A stretch of DNA of 64,000 nucleotides from Mesorhizobium sp. (lineage in GTDB: Bacteria; Pseudomonadota; Alphaproteobacteria; Rhizobiales; Rhizobiaceae): contig SAKE01000013.1 of assembly GCA_004017275.1 (NCBI GenBank), forward strand, positions 109,197-173,196, written 5' to 3'. The notes beneath the pieces are model-generated. The model made no database searches. It was not told the origin of the DNA and saw only the letters and a program-made list of their open reading frames with translations. Of the stretch, positions 35,619 through 44,655 are shown in pieces. The position numbers and the translations under genes are program-made. Position 1 is the stretch's first letter; every line of letters begins with the position of its first letter.

Positions 35619-37136
35619 TCAACCGAGCGCGGCGAGTGCAAGGGTTACCCCGCCTTGCCGCAGACGGACCAAGTGGGCGGCCGCGAGTTCAACCAGCGTC
35701 TGGCGCTCGGCGCTGCTCCCGGCGAAGCCGGCGAGGTCGAACACAGCCGCCACCGTCTCTTCCGTCGGCAGGCTTCGGCCAAAAAGCGCCGTCAATCGTT
35801 CATCGAGCGGATCGGTGAAATGGCTCTCCGGCAAGGTCTTGCCACGCGCCTCGCAGGCGGCAATCCAGGCGGCGATCACCAGTGTCAGGTGTTCGGGCAC
35901 AGAACCGGCTTCGATGCACTCCAAGGCGGAAGCGACGATACGCTGTGGCAGTTTCTGGCTGCCGTCATTGGCGATCTGCGCGGTGCGATGGGCAAGTGCT
36001 GTGTTGGAAAAACGCTCGGCGAGTTCCGCAGTATAGGCGGATGTGTCGAGCCCGGCGTCCGCCGGCAATGTCGGGATGGCCTCGGCCCACAATCTGTCGA
36101 CGAATTGCCGGATCGCTGGATCTGCGAAGGCGCGGTCGACGGTGGCGTGACCGCTGAGCAGGCCGAGATAGGCGATGGCCGAATGCGAGCCGTTGAGCAG
36201 CCGGAGCTTCATGTCCTCGAACGGCCTGACATCGTCGACCATGGTGACGCCGAACTTTTCCCACGCCGGGCGACCCTGCGGGAAATTGTCTTCGACCACC
36301 CATTGGCAGAACGGCTCGGTCATCACCGGCCAGGCGTCCTCGACACCGAGTTCTTCTGCGATCCGCGTCCGGTCGACATCGGTGGTTGCAGGCACGATGC
36401 GATCGACCATGCTGGATGGAAACGCGAGCTGATGGGCGATGTGGTCGGCGAGTCCGGCATCGCCCGTCACGCCAAGCTTGGCGTCGCGCAATTCGGCGAA
36501 TTCGACCAGCAGCCGGTGCAGCGTGGCGCCGTTGGCCGGCAGGTTGTCGCAACACAGAACGGTGAAGGGAGGCGTGCCGGCGGCGCGTCGCCGGGCAAGC
36601 GCCTCGGCTAGGAAACCATGCGCTGTCTTCGGCAATTCGGGGGTTGCCAGATCATGAACGATATCGGGATGAGCGGTGTCCAATCCGCCGCCCGCTGCCC
36701 TCAGATAGGCCTTTTCGGTAATGGTCAGCGTGACGATGCGGGTGCGCGGATCGGTCAGCGCGGCCAGCACCGCGCCAGGGTCCTCCGGCGCCACCAGCAT
36801 CGCGCCAATCGAGCCGATGACCTGAAGCTTTTCGGCTCCACTGCTTCTGATCGCCAGCGTGTAGAGCCCATCCTGCGGCGTGAGCGCGTCGCGTGTGTCG
36901 GCGCTGCGCAGCGAAACGCCGACGATCCCCCAATCCGTTTCGCCAGCCGCCAGGCAGTCGTCGACATAGGCCGCCTGATGCGCGCGATGGAAGGCGCCGA
37001 CACCGAGATGGACGATGCCCGGAACCACCTTGTTGCGAGCATACGAAGGTATCGCGACCAAAGCCGGCAGTGCCAGCATTGTCTCGCCGGAAAGGCGTCT
37101 GCTCGTCGTGGTACGGCTGGTTTGTTCGGATGGCAT
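35619..37136 (-). CDS. uxuB: Mannitol dehydrogenase family protein, probably fructuronate reductase
   Basis: A 505-residue NAD-dependent polyol/aldonate dehydrogenase. The N-terminal Rossmann segment is IVHLGVGAFHRAHQAAYVDD near 41, and the catalytic region includes KLRLLNGSHSAIAYLG near 313, with the Lys and Asn-His motif of the family. Family members act on mannitol, mannonate or tagaturonate. Divergent adjacency to uxaC and the uronate operon makes fructuronate to mannonate reduction (UxuB) the likely role; mannitol dehydrogenase is the alternative. The ATG at 37136 has GAGGG upstream. Confidence 0.85.
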   Translation of the reverse strand: MPSEQTSRTTTSRRLSGETMLALPALVAIPSYARNKVVPGIVHLGVGAFHRAHQAAYVDDCLAAGETDWGIVGVSLRSADTRDALTPQDGLYTLAIRSSGAEKLQVIGSIGAMLVAPEDPGAVLAALTDPRTRIVTLTITEKAYLRAAGGGLDTAHPDIVHDLATPELPKTAHGFLAEALARRRAAGTPPFTVLCCDNLPANGATLHRLLVEFAELRDAKLGVTGDAGLADHIAHQLAFPSSMVDRIVPATTDVDRTRIAEELGVEDAWPVMTEPFCQWVVEDNFPQGRPAWEKFGVTMVDDVRPFEDMKLRLLNGSHSAIAYLGLLSGHATVDRAFADPAIRQFVDRLWAEAIPTLPADAGLDTSAYTAELAERFSNTALAHRTAQIANDGSQKLPQRIVASALECIEAGSVPEHLTLVIAAWIAACEARGKTLPESHFTDPLDERLTALFGRSLPTEETVAAVFDLAGFAGSSAERQTLVELAAAHLVRLRQGGVTLALAALG

Positions 37137-37211
37137 GAAATCGCCCTCGGGGAGTGGTCGGCAAGCGGCCTAACATCCGATCTCATGCCACACAATGGGT
37201 CGAAAAGTCAT

Positions 37212-37236
37212 CATACAACAATCTAATTTTTGTATG
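37212..37236. promoter_or_regulatory. Inverted-repeat operator candidate between uxuB and uxaC
   Basis: CATACAA, 11 AT-rich bases, TTGTATG is a dyad in the divergent gap between the two uronate genes. Its composition fits GntR/FadR-type operators, and such a regulator is encoded at 41678-42454 in the same cluster. Confidence 0.5.
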
Positions 37237-37290
37237 TTGACATTATTTCTTGCCGACTCTACCGATAGCGGCGGCTCTGGGAGGATTGCC

Positions 37291-38697
37291 GTGGCACTGA
37301 CTGATGCGGATTTGCTGTTTCCCGCCGAGGCGCAGTCGCGCTCGATCGCCCGTGATCTCTATACCGGGATCAAGAACCTGCCCCTGGTCAGCCCGCATGG
37401 TCACACCGATCCGCGCTGGTATGCGCTGAACGAGCCGTTCCCGGATCCGGCGCAACTGCTCATCGTTCCGGACCACTACATCTTCCGCATGCTGTTCAGC
37501 CAAGGCATCCGCCTTGAGGATCTCGGCGTGGCGACGCTGGACGGCGCGCCAGTCGAGACCGACGGCCGGACGATCTGGCGGCGTTTTGCCGAGCACTATT
37601 ATCTGTTTCGCGGTACGCCGACACGGCTGTGGTTCGACCATGTGCTCGCCGATCTGTTCGGCATCGACGAACCGCTGACTGTCGCGACCGCCGACCGCCA
37701 CTACGACACCATCGCGACCTTGCTGCAGTGGGAGAACTTCCGGCCTCGAGCCCTGTTCGAGCGTTTCAACATCGAGGTCATCGCGACCACGGAAGGCGCG
37801 CTCGACGACCTCAAATGGCACCAGATGATCCGTGACAGCGGCTGGCAGGGCCGGGTCGTCACCGCCTATCGGCCGGATGCCGTCGTCGATCCCGATTTCG
37901 AAGGGTTTTCAACCAATCTCGACCGGCTCGGCGAGATCACCGGCTGCGACACCGGCAGCTGGGGCGGCTATCTCGATGCGCATCGCCAGCGGCGCGCGTT
38001 CTTCAAGAGCTTTGGTGCGACCTCGTCCGATCACGGCCACCCGACGGCCGAGACCGCCAATCTTTCAGATGCGGCGGCCGGAGAGCTGTTTAGCCGCATC
38101 CGCCATGGTTCAGACGACGAGCGCGAGCGAAAGCTGTTTCGTGCCCAGATGCTGACCGAGATGGCCAAGATGAGCCTTGACGACGGGCTTGTCCTGCAGA
38201 TCCATCCCGGCTCCTGGCGCAACCATTCGCCTGCGGTTTTCCAGAAATTCGGCCGCGACAAGGGCTTCGATATCCCGACCCGGACCGACTATGTGACGGC
38301 GCTGAAGCCACTGCTCGACCGCGTCGGGCTGGAACGCGATCTCACCGTCATCCTCTTCACGCTCGACGAAACCAGCTATGCGCGTGAGCTGGCGCCGCTG
38401 GCCGGCGTCTATCCCGCGCTGAAACTCGGGCCGGCCTGGTGGTTCCACGATAGCCCGGAAGGCATGCGGCGCTTCCGCGAGATGACCACCGAGACGGCCG
38501 GCTTCTACAACACCGTCGGCTTCAATGACGACACCCGCGCCTTTCCATCGATCCCGGCGCGTCACGATGTTGCCCGGCGGGTCGACTGCGCGTTCCTCGC
38601 GCGTCTCGTTGCCGAACACCGGCTGCGCGAGGACGAAGCGCATGAGCTGGCGAGGGCGCTTGCCTACACGCTTGCGAAGAAGGCGTACCGGCTCTGA
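37291..38697 (+). CDS. uxaC: Glucuronate isomerase
   Basis: A 468-residue uronate isomerase (amidohydrolase fold) converting D-glucuronate to D-fructuronate and D-galacturonate to D-tagaturonate. The metal-binding start LPLVSPHGHTDPRWYA near 30 and the block LQIHPGSWRNHSP near 308 are typical, as is GFNDDTRAFPSIPARHDVARR at the end. The GTG at 37291 is chosen because GGGAGG stands six bases upstream and the length then matches the family; the longer frame from 37195 runs through the operator. It is the first gene of the uronate operon. Confidence 0.95.
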   Translation: MALTDADLLFPAEAQSRSIARDLYTGIKNLPLVSPHGHTDPRWYALNEPFPDPAQLLIVPDHYIFRMLFSQGIRLEDLGVATLDGAPVETDGRTIWRRFAEHYYLFRGTPTRLWFDHVLADLFGIDEPLTVATADRHYDTIATLLQWENFRPRALFERFNIEVIATTEGALDDLKWHQMIRDSGWQGRVVTAYRPDAVVDPDFEGFSTNLDRLGEITGCDTGSWGGYLDAHRQRRAFFKSFGATSSDHGHPTAETANLSDAAAGELFSRIRHGSDDERERKLFRAQMLTEMAKMSLDDGLVLQIHPGSWRNHSPAVFQKFGRDKGFDIPTRTDYVTALKPLLDRVGLERDLTVILFTLDETSYARELAPLAGVYPALKLGPAWWFHDSPEGMRRFREMTTETAGFYNTVGFNDDTRAFPSIPARHDVARRVDCAFLARLVAEHRLREDEAHELARALAYTLAKKAYRL

Positions 38698-38730
38698 GCC
38701 GGGCGTTTTGGTTTTAAACGGGAGGAAGTC

Positions 38731-39708
38731 ATGTTGCATTTCTTGAAATTGACGGCAGCCACATTCACCTTCGGCTCGCTGCTGATTGGTATTGCCAACG
38801 CCGAAACCGTGCTGCGATCGGCCGATACGCATCCAGATGGCTACCCGACCGTCGACGCGGTCAAATATATGGGAGAGCTAATCAAGGAGCGCACCAAGGG
38901 CGCATACTCCGTCGAAGTTTATCACTCGGCACAGCTCGGCGAGGAAAAGGACACTATCGAACAGACCCAGGCGGGCGTGCTGGACCTCAACCGCGTCTCG
39001 ATGGGACCTTTCAACGGTATCGTGCCGGAGACCGCAGTACCGTCGCTGCCCTACATTTTCCGCTCGGTCGAGCATATGCGCCATGTCATGGACGGGCCGA
39101 TCGGCGAGCAGATACTCAAGGCATTCGAGGCGCATAATCTGGTTGGTCTTGCCTTCTACGATTCCGGCGCCCGCTCCTTCTACAACACCAAGAAGGACAT
39201 CGCCTCGATCGCCGATCTGAAAGGCATGAAGTTCCGCGTCATCCAGTCGGACGTGTTCGTCGACATGGTCAATGCGTTGGGCGCCAACGCCACGCCGATG
39301 GCTTATGGCGAGGTCTATTCGGCTTTGGAGACCGGAGTCATCGACGGCGCAGAGAACAACTGGCCGAGCTTCGAATCCGCCAAACACTTCGAGGTCGCCA
39401 AACACTACACGCTCGACCAGCACCAGATCGTGCCCGAGGTTCTCGTGATGTCGAAGGCGAGCTGGGACAAGCTGTCGCCGGGCGACCAGGCGATCGTGCG
39501 GCAGGCGGCCAAGGACAGCGTCGTCAAGATGCGTGAGCTATGGGATGCGCAGGAGAAGAAGTCGCGCGACATCGTCGAGCAAGCCGGCGTCAAGGTCAGC
39601 GAGATCGACAAGCAGCCGCTGATCGACGCCATGAAGCCGGTCTACGAGAAATATCTCTCGACCCCCGAATTGAAAGATCTCGCTGCGCGCATCCAGGCGA
39701 CCAAGTGA
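38731..39708 (+). CDS. TRAP transporter substrate-binding protein (DctP family)
   Basis: A 325-residue periplasmic solute receptor with a signal peptide (1-24, cleavage after IANA). The DctP fold is shown by SADTHPDGYPTV, FYNTKKDIASIADLKGMKFRV near 150 and the ligand-arginine region (RVIQSDVF). The block YGEVYSALETGVIDGAENN near 195 is the usual signature. The gene lies 33 bases behind uxaC with GGGAGGA before the ATG, so hexuronates are the likely ligand. It feeds the DctQ/DctM pair encoded next. Confidence 0.93.
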   Translation: MLHFLKLTAATFTFGSLLIGIANAETVLRSADTHPDGYPTVDAVKYMGELIKERTKGAYSVEVYHSAQLGEEKDTIEQTQAGVLDLNRVSMGPFNGIVPETAVPSLPYIFRSVEHMRHVMDGPIGEQILKAFEAHNLVGLAFYDSGARSFYNTKKDIASIADLKGMKFRVIQSDVFVDMVNALGANATPMAYGEVYSALETGVIDGAENNWPSFESAKHFEVAKHYTLDQHQIVPEVLVMSKASWDKLSPGDQAIVRQAAKDSVVKMRELWDAQEKKSRDIVEQAGVKVSEIDKQPLIDAMKPVYEKYLSTPELKDLAARIQATK

Positions 39709-39778
39709 GTCCAGGCGATGGGGAGCGTCGGCGCTCCCCATCGCCTGCCCGGCGCAGGCCAATCGGAGGAGGGTATTG

Positions 39779-40369
39779 ATGGCGGACAGGAACACTACGA
39801 GAAGAGGCGCCGCGTCGCTTGCGGACGCGTCGCCCTTGCGACGCTTCAGCGCCATTTTGAGCAGGCTGTGCGACCTCTCTCTTTATCTGGCCGGCATCGG
39901 GCTCGTCGCCATGACCGCGCTCGTCGCCTACCAGGTGTTTTCCCGCTTTATCCTCAATGCGTCGCCGAGCTGGACCGAGACCAGCGCCATCATGGTGATG
40001 AGTTGGTTCATCTTCCTCGGTGCCGCCGTCGGGGTGCGCGAGAATTTCCACATGGGGTTCGACGTGCTGCTCTATGTCCTGCCCCAAGGCAGCAAGGGTG
40101 CGTTGCGGACGGTTTCCGACCTCGTCGCGCTGGCCTTCGGCATCGGCATGGTGTGGTACGGGGCCAAGCTTGTCGGGCTGACATGGCAATCGACGATCCC
40201 GGCGCTCGGACTCCCCGGCGGTTTCGACTATCTGCCGTTGACGGCGGGTGGCGCGCTGATCAGCCTGTTTTCGCTGGAGCGCATGATGCTGAGATGGGCC
40301 GGGGTCGATGTCGACAAGGATATCAATCTCGAAGAGGTGCCCGAAATGCCAGCCGTACAGGAAGCCTAG
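39779..40369 (+). CDS. TRAP transporter small permease (DctQ family)
   Basis: A 196-residue protein with four membrane helices (about 32-55, 65-85, 105-130 and 150-170). The DctQ signature VFSRFILNASPSWTETSAIMVMSWFIFLGA near 57 is present. In TRAP systems the small subunit pairs with DctM and is needed for transport. The ATG at 39779 follows GGAGGAGGG. It lies between the receptor and the large permease, three bases before the latter. Confidence 0.93.
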   Translation: MADRNTTRRGAASLADASPLRRFSAILSRLCDLSLYLAGIGLVAMTALVAYQVFSRFILNASPSWTETSAIMVMSWFIFLGAAVGVRENFHMGFDVLLYVLPQGSKGALRTVSDLVALAFGIGMVWYGAKLVGLTWQSTIPALGLPGGFDYLPLTAGGALISLFSLERMMLRWAGVDVDKDINLEEVPEMPAVQEA

Positions 40370-40372
40370 ACG

Positions 40373-41653
40373 ATGGAAATCTGGATCCTGTTCGGCGTTT
40401 TCACGCTGCTTATGTTCATCGGCACGCCGATCGCGTTCTGCCTCGGCGCCGCCAGCTTCGCCACCATCGTCTATCTCGGCCTGCCGCCGCTGGTGGTGTT
40501 CCAGCGGTTGAATTCCGGCATGAGCGTCTTTTCGCTGATGGCTATTCCGTTCTTCATCTATGCCGGTGACCTGATGGTGCGTGGCGGCATCGCCCAGCGC
40601 ATCGTCGCCTTCGCCGGCTCGCTGGTCGGTCACATGCGCGGCGGCCTCGGCCAGGTGAACATCATCGCCGCGACCCTGTTCGGCGGCATCTCCGGTTCGG
40701 CGGTTGCGGAAGCGGCGGCCGTCGGCGGGCTGATGATCCCGCAGATGAAGGAACGCGGCTATGGCGCCGACTATGCGGTCAATGTGACCTCGATGGCGGC
40801 ACTGATCGCGCTTTTGCTGCCACCGTCTCAGAACATGATCATCTATTCGATCGCCGGCGGCGGTAAGATTTCGATCGCCGACCTGTTCACCGCCGGCATC
40901 CTGCCCGGCCTGCTGCTTGCCGTGTCGCTGATGGTCACCGCCTATGTTGTGGCGCGTCAGCGGGGCTATCCGATCGAGCCGTTCCCCGGTTTTGCCCGGG
41001 CCGGCCGTCTGTTCCTCATCTCGGTTCCGGGCCTGCTGCTTATCGGCATCATCTTCGGCGGCGTGCGCTCGGGCGTCTTCACCGCCAGCGAAAGCTCCTG
41101 CATTGCGGTCATCTACGCCTTGCTGGTCACCGTTCTTGGCTATCGCTCGATGCAATGGAGCGACTTCGTCCATGCCACGATGGGGGCGGTGCGCACCACG
41201 GCCATGGTGCTGCTGATCATCGGCATGGCCGCTTCGTTCAGCTGGCTGATGGCCTATCTCAGGGTGCCGGCGGCCTTGATCGCCGGCATGAATGCCATCT
41301 CCACCGACCCGCTGGTCGTGCTCTTGCTGCTCAACGTCCTGATGCTCCTGCTCGGCACCTTCATGGATATGGGGCCGATGATCATTATCTGCACGCCGAT
41401 CTTCCTGCCGCTGGTTACGCATTACGGCGTCGACCCAGTGCATTTCGGCGTCATCACCATCCTCAATCTTGGCATCGGGCTGAACACGCCGCCGGTCGGC
41501 ACCGTGCAGTTCGTCGCCTGCGCGGTGGGCAAGATCACGGTGTGGGAAGCGATGCGCTCGATCTGGCCGTTCTATGGCGCCGGTATCGTGGTTCTCGGGC
41601 TGGTGACCTATATTCCGGCCATCTCGCTCTGGCTGCCAAGTGTCTTCAAATAA
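40373..41653 (+). CDS. TRAP transporter large permease (DctM family)
   Basis: A 426-residue polytopic membrane protein with about twelve hydrophobic segments. It has the DctM motifs FFIYAGDLMVRGGIAQRIVAFAGSLVGH near 57 and ATLFGGISGSAVAEAAAVG near 100, plus INLGIGLNTPPVG-like NLGIGLNTPPVGTVQFV near 363. It is the sodium-coupled import channel of the TRAP system. It completes the dctP-dctQ-dctM set of the uronate operon. Confidence 0.95.
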   Translation: MEIWILFGVFTLLMFIGTPIAFCLGAASFATIVYLGLPPLVVFQRLNSGMSVFSLMAIPFFIYAGDLMVRGGIAQRIVAFAGSLVGHMRGGLGQVNIIAATLFGGISGSAVAEAAAVGGLMIPQMKERGYGADYAVNVTSMAALIALLLPPSQNMIIYSIAGGGKISIADLFTAGILPGLLLAVSLMVTAYVVARQRGYPIEPFPGFARAGRLFLISVPGLLLIGIIFGGVRSGVFTASESSCIAVIYALLVTVLGYRSMQWSDFVHATMGAVRTTAMVLLIIGMAASFSWLMAYLRVPAALIAGMNAISTDPLVVLLLLNVLMLLLGTFMDMGPMIIICTPIFLPLVTHYGVDPVHFGVITILNLGIGLNTPPVGTVQFVACAVGKITVWEAMRSIWPFYGAGIVVLGLVTYIPAISLWLPSVFK

Positions 41654-41677
41654 GGGCGTGTTCAAATAGGGGGCAAG

Positions 41678-42454
41678 ATGGCATCGGATACCGCAACCGA
41701 CCTCAGGGTCGAGAGAAAGCCAAAACTGTCGGAGACCGTCGTCGCGGCGATCCGCAAGCAGCTGCAGGCGGGCGAGATCCTGCCTGGCCACAAATTGCCG
41801 ACCGAAGGCCAGTTGACCGAAACCTTCGGCGTCAGCCGCACCGTCATCCGCGAGGCGCTGGCCAAGCTTGCCGCCGACGGCCTGGTCGAGCCGCGCCAGG
41901 GCGCTGGCGTCTTCGTTACCGAGCACATCTCGACGATGTTCGGCGCGCTGGCCGCCGACATGGGCAGCAAAGACTCGATCGCGCTCAACGTGCTCGAAGT
42001 GCGGCTCGCGATCGAGATCGAATCGGCCGGGATCGCCGCCATCCGTCGCAACGCCGCGCAGGAGGCGGCGATCCAAGAAGCCTTCTTCGAGTTCGAGCGG
42101 CTGCTGCTTGCCAGCGAGCCGACCGGTCCGGCCGACCTCGCCTTCCATCGCGCCATCGCCAGCGCCACCAACAACCCGTTCTATGTCGAGATGCTCGACG
42201 TGCTCGGCCGGCGCGCCATTCCGTGCGACGTGACCTCGCCCTGGTCGACCGAACTGGTGCAATCCGACGCCTACCAGCGCGGGCTGCAGCGCGAGCATCT
42301 GGTGATTCTGAACGCGATCACATCAGGCGATGCCGAAGCCGCACGCGAGGCGATGCGGGCGCACCTCACTGCCAGCCAGCAGCGTTACCGCGAGCGCCTG
42401 CATGCGCGTCAGGCCTTTTATGCCAGTTCGGTCAAGGCCGCTGCCGGCGAATAA
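41678..42454 (+). CDS. GntR/FadR-family regulator of the uronate locus
   Basis: A 258-residue regulator. The winged helix (about residues 16-80) contains LPTEGQLTETFGVSRTVIREALAKLAADGLVEPRQGAGVFV, the FadR-subfamily form of GntR. The C-terminal FCD domain (about 100-230) keeps the metal-binding Asp/His positions (DLAFHRAIASATNN). Located between the transporter and the kdu genes, it is probably the repressor of this cluster, released by a uronate-derived effector. The dyad at 37212-37236 is a candidate operator. Confidence 0.93.
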   Translation: MASDTATDLRVERKPKLSETVVAAIRKQLQAGEILPGHKLPTEGQLTETFGVSRTVIREALAKLAADGLVEPRQGAGVFVTEHISTMFGALAADMGSKDSIALNVLEVRLAIEIESAGIAAIRRNAAQEAAIQEAFFEFERLLLASEPTGPADLAFHRAIASATNNPFYVEMLDVLGRRAIPCDVTSPWSTELVQSDAYQRGLQREHLVILNAITSGDAEAAREAMRAHLTASQQRYRERLHARQAFYASSVKAAAGE

Positions 42455-42476
42455 TCCATCTCAAGTCAGGACGAAA

Positions 42477-43328
42477 ATGAGCCAGAGCCATACCGACTAT
42501 ACATCACGCTTTGCCATCGACCCGATTGCAGCGGCGGCAATGGGAACCGACGAGCTGCGTCACAATTTCCATATTGACGGCCTGTTCCAGCCCGGCCGCA
42601 TCAGCCTGACCTACACCCATTACGACCGCATGATCGTCGGCGGCGCCGTGCCGGTGGCGGCGCCACTCCCGCTGGAAGCGATCAAGCCAACCGGGACAAA
42701 AGGTTTTCTCGACCGGCGCGAGTTGATCGTCGTCAATATCGGTGGCGCCGGTGTCATCAGGGCAGGTGGCCAGTCCTTCGAATTGCGGGCGCGCGACATG
42801 CTTTATCTCGGCATGGGCACACAGGATGTGTCCTTCGCCTCTGTGGACAACGGTGCGCCAGCGAAGTTCTATCTGCTCAGCGCGCCGGCGCATCAGGCTC
42901 ATCCCAGCCGGCTGATCCGCATCGGCGATGCCAAGCGCCTCGATCTCGGCAGCAACGATGCCTGCAACGAGCGCTCGATCTTCCAGTTCATCCATGCCGA
43001 GGGCGTGAAGACCTGCCAGTTGGTGGTCGGCATGACTCAGTTGGCTCCCGGATCGGTGTGGAACACCATGCCGTGCCATGTGCACGACCGGCGCATGGAG
43101 GCCTATCTCTATTTCGATCTGCCGGAGACGGCGCGCGTCTTCCACTTCATGGGCGAGCCGGACGAAACGCGCCATATCGTCATGGGCAATGAGGAGGCTG
43201 TGCTGTCGCCGGGTTGGTCGATCCATTCGGGCGCCGGGACGTCCAACTACGCTTTCATCTGGGCGATGGCCGGCGACAATGTCGACTACACCGATGTCGA
43301 CCCGGTGGCGTTGGACGATCTGCGGTGA
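42477..43328 (+). CDS. kduI: 5-dehydro-4-deoxy-D-glucuronate isomerase
   Basis: A 283-residue double-cupin isomerase of the pectin and glycosaminoglycan pathway. It converts 5-keto-4-deoxyuronate (DKI) to 2,5-diketo-3-deoxygluconate (DKII). The metal ligands are in TMPCHVHDRRMEAYLYFDL near 200 and in the later WSIHSGAGTSNYAFIWAMAGDN block near 247. Length is normal. Its stop overlaps the next start by four bases (GTGA). Confidence 0.96.
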   Translation: MSQSHTDYTSRFAIDPIAAAAMGTDELRHNFHIDGLFQPGRISLTYTHYDRMIVGGAVPVAAPLPLEAIKPTGTKGFLDRRELIVVNIGGAGVIRAGGQSFELRARDMLYLGMGTQDVSFASVDNGAPAKFYLLSAPAHQAHPSRLIRIGDAKRLDLGSNDACNERSIFQFIHAEGVKTCQLVVGMTQLAPGSVWNTMPCHVHDRRMEAYLYFDLPETARVFHFMGEPDETRHIVMGNEEAVLSPGWSIHSGAGTSNYAFIWAMAGDNVDYTDVDPVALDDLR

Positions 43329-44089
43329 GCGACCTCTCCGCCTTCAGCCTGACCGGCAAACGCATCCTGGTCACCGGCGCCAACACCGGCATCGGCCAGG
43401 GCATTGCAATCTCGATCGCACGCGCCGGCGGCACGGTGGTCGGCGTCGGCCGTTCGTCGATGGGCGATACGGCCAGCAAGATCGCAACGATGGGTGGACG
43501 ATTCGAGGCGGTGAGCGCCGATCTTGCCGACACATCGGCCGCCGGTCCATTGCTCGACCGCGTGTGGGACGAAAGCGGCCCGCTGGACGGGCTGGTCAAC
43601 AATGCAGGCATCATTCGGCGCGCCGATGCCGTCGATCTCAGCGAGGCCGATTGGGACGACGTCATGGACGTCAATCTAAAGACGGTGTTTCTGCTCTGCC
43701 AAAGCTTTGCCAGGCGTGCCCTAGCAGGTGGCCGCCAGGGCAAGATCGTCAACATCGCCTCGGTGCTGAGCTTCCAGGGCGGCATCCGTGTCGCGTCCTA
43801 CACCGCCTCGAAGCATGGCGTGCTCGGCATCACCCGGCTGCTCGCCTGCGAATGGGCGGCAAAGGGCATCAACGTCAACGCTATCGCGCCGGGCTATATC
43901 GAGACCAACAACACGCAGGCGCTGCGCGCCGATCCGGACCGCAGCGCCGCCATCCTGGCGCGCATCCCAGCTGGCCGCTGGGGTGAGGCGGGCGACATTG
44001 GCGACGCAGCCGTGTTCCTGCTGGCGCCGGCATCGAACTACATGCATGGCGCGGTGGTGGCGGTGGATGGCGGCTGGCTGGCGCGCTAG
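43325..44089 (+). CDS. kduD: 2-dehydro-3-deoxy-D-gluconate 5-dehydrogenase
   Basis: A 254-residue short-chain dehydrogenase that reduces DKII to 2-keto-3-deoxygluconate. The cofactor loop VTGANTGIGQG lies near 17, NNAGIIRR near 91 and the catalytic YTASKHG near 158. The GTG at 43325 is chosen because it overlaps the kduI stop by four bases and gives the usual length; the frame from 43214 runs inside kduI. It is translationally coupled to kduI. Confidence 0.95.
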   Translation: MSDLSAFSLTGKRILVTGANTGIGQGIAISIARAGGTVVGVGRSSMGDTASKIATMGGRFEAVSADLADTSAAGPLLDRVWDESGPLDGLVNNAGIIRRADAVDLSEADWDDVMDVNLKTVFLLCQSFARRALAGGRQGKIVNIASVLSFQGGIRVASYTASKHGVLGITRLLACEWAAKGINVNAIAPGYIETNNTQALRADPDRSAAILARIPAGRWGEAGDIGDAAVFLLAPASNYMHGAVVAVDGGWLAR

Positions 44090-44097
44090 GTTTTGAC

Positions 44098-44141
44098 GCA
44101 ATTCCGGACGGAAAACCGTTTCACACTTTTCCTGGAATTGC
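44098..44141. repeat. REP-like palindrome between kduD and kdgF
   Basis: GCAATTCC...GGAAAA and TTTTCC...GGAATTGC form a hairpin just before the kdgF ribosome-binding site. The motif recurs widely in rhizobial genomes, by recognition. Confidence 0.6.
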
Positions 44142-44156
44142 TCTGAGGAGACGACG

Positions 44157-44501
44157 ATGACCGCAAAGATTTTCGCGCATGCCGGCGAGGGCACGTGGAC
44201 AGCGACGCCGGACGGCAACAGGCGACGCGTTCTCCTGCACACCGATGAATTGATGCTGGTCGAGTTCGGCTTCGACAAGGGTGGCGTCGGTGCCCTGCAT
44301 TCGCACCCGCATGTGCAGGCAAGCTATGTCGCCGAGGGCCGCTTCGAGGTGTTCATCGACGGCCGGACGGAAATCCTTGAGGCCGGCGGCAGCTTCATCG
44401 TACCGTCCGGTCTTGTGCATGGGGTCAAGGCGCTGGAAGCAGGGCGGCTGGTCGACAGCTTTACGCCGCACCGGGCCGATTTTCTCGCCGCGAGCAGTTG
44501 A
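44157..44501 (+). CDS. kdgF: KdgF-like cupin, unsaturated uronate ketonisation
   Basis: A 114-residue single cupin. The metal site is GALHSHPHVQASYVAEGRFEVFIDG near 44-66, followed by IVPSGLVHGVKALEAG near 82, closely matching KdgF. That protein converts 4,5-unsaturated uronates, released from pectin or alginate by lyases, to the linear ketone DKI used by KduI. Position directly behind kduI-kduD supports this. GAGGAGACGACG precedes the ATG, and a hairpin follows the gene. A generic cupin is the alternative. Confidence 0.85.
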   Translation: MTAKIFAHAGEGTWTATPDGNRRRVLLHTDELMLVEFGFDKGGVGALHSHPHVQASYVAEGRFEVFIDGRTEILEAGGSFIVPSGLVHGVKALEAGRLVDSFTPHRADFLAASS

Positions 44502-44515
44502 GAGCGGAAGAAAAT

Positions 44516-44543
44516 GACCCGCACCCCAAAGGAGGCGCGGGTC
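44516..44543. terminator. Terminator hairpin behind the uronate operon
   Basis: GACCCGC, a 14-base loop and GCGGGTC stand 15 bases after the kdgF stop, followed by TGTTG. It likely ends the uronate operon. Confidence 0.55.
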
Positions 44544-44655
44544 TGTTGCCTGGGCGCTTGTGGCGCCGCGGTACTCAAGACATCACCGCAGGCTGAGGAC
44601 CCTGCCGCACCGTGGTGAAGATAGTCTTAATGCGCCGGCTGGCGGCCGCGTCCGG

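Noticed and set aside
39596..42298. 900-codon minus-strand frame
   Set aside because: It is antisense to the dctQ, dctM and gntR genes, is rich in His, Asp, Gln and Arg without domains, and the plus-strand genes are clear.
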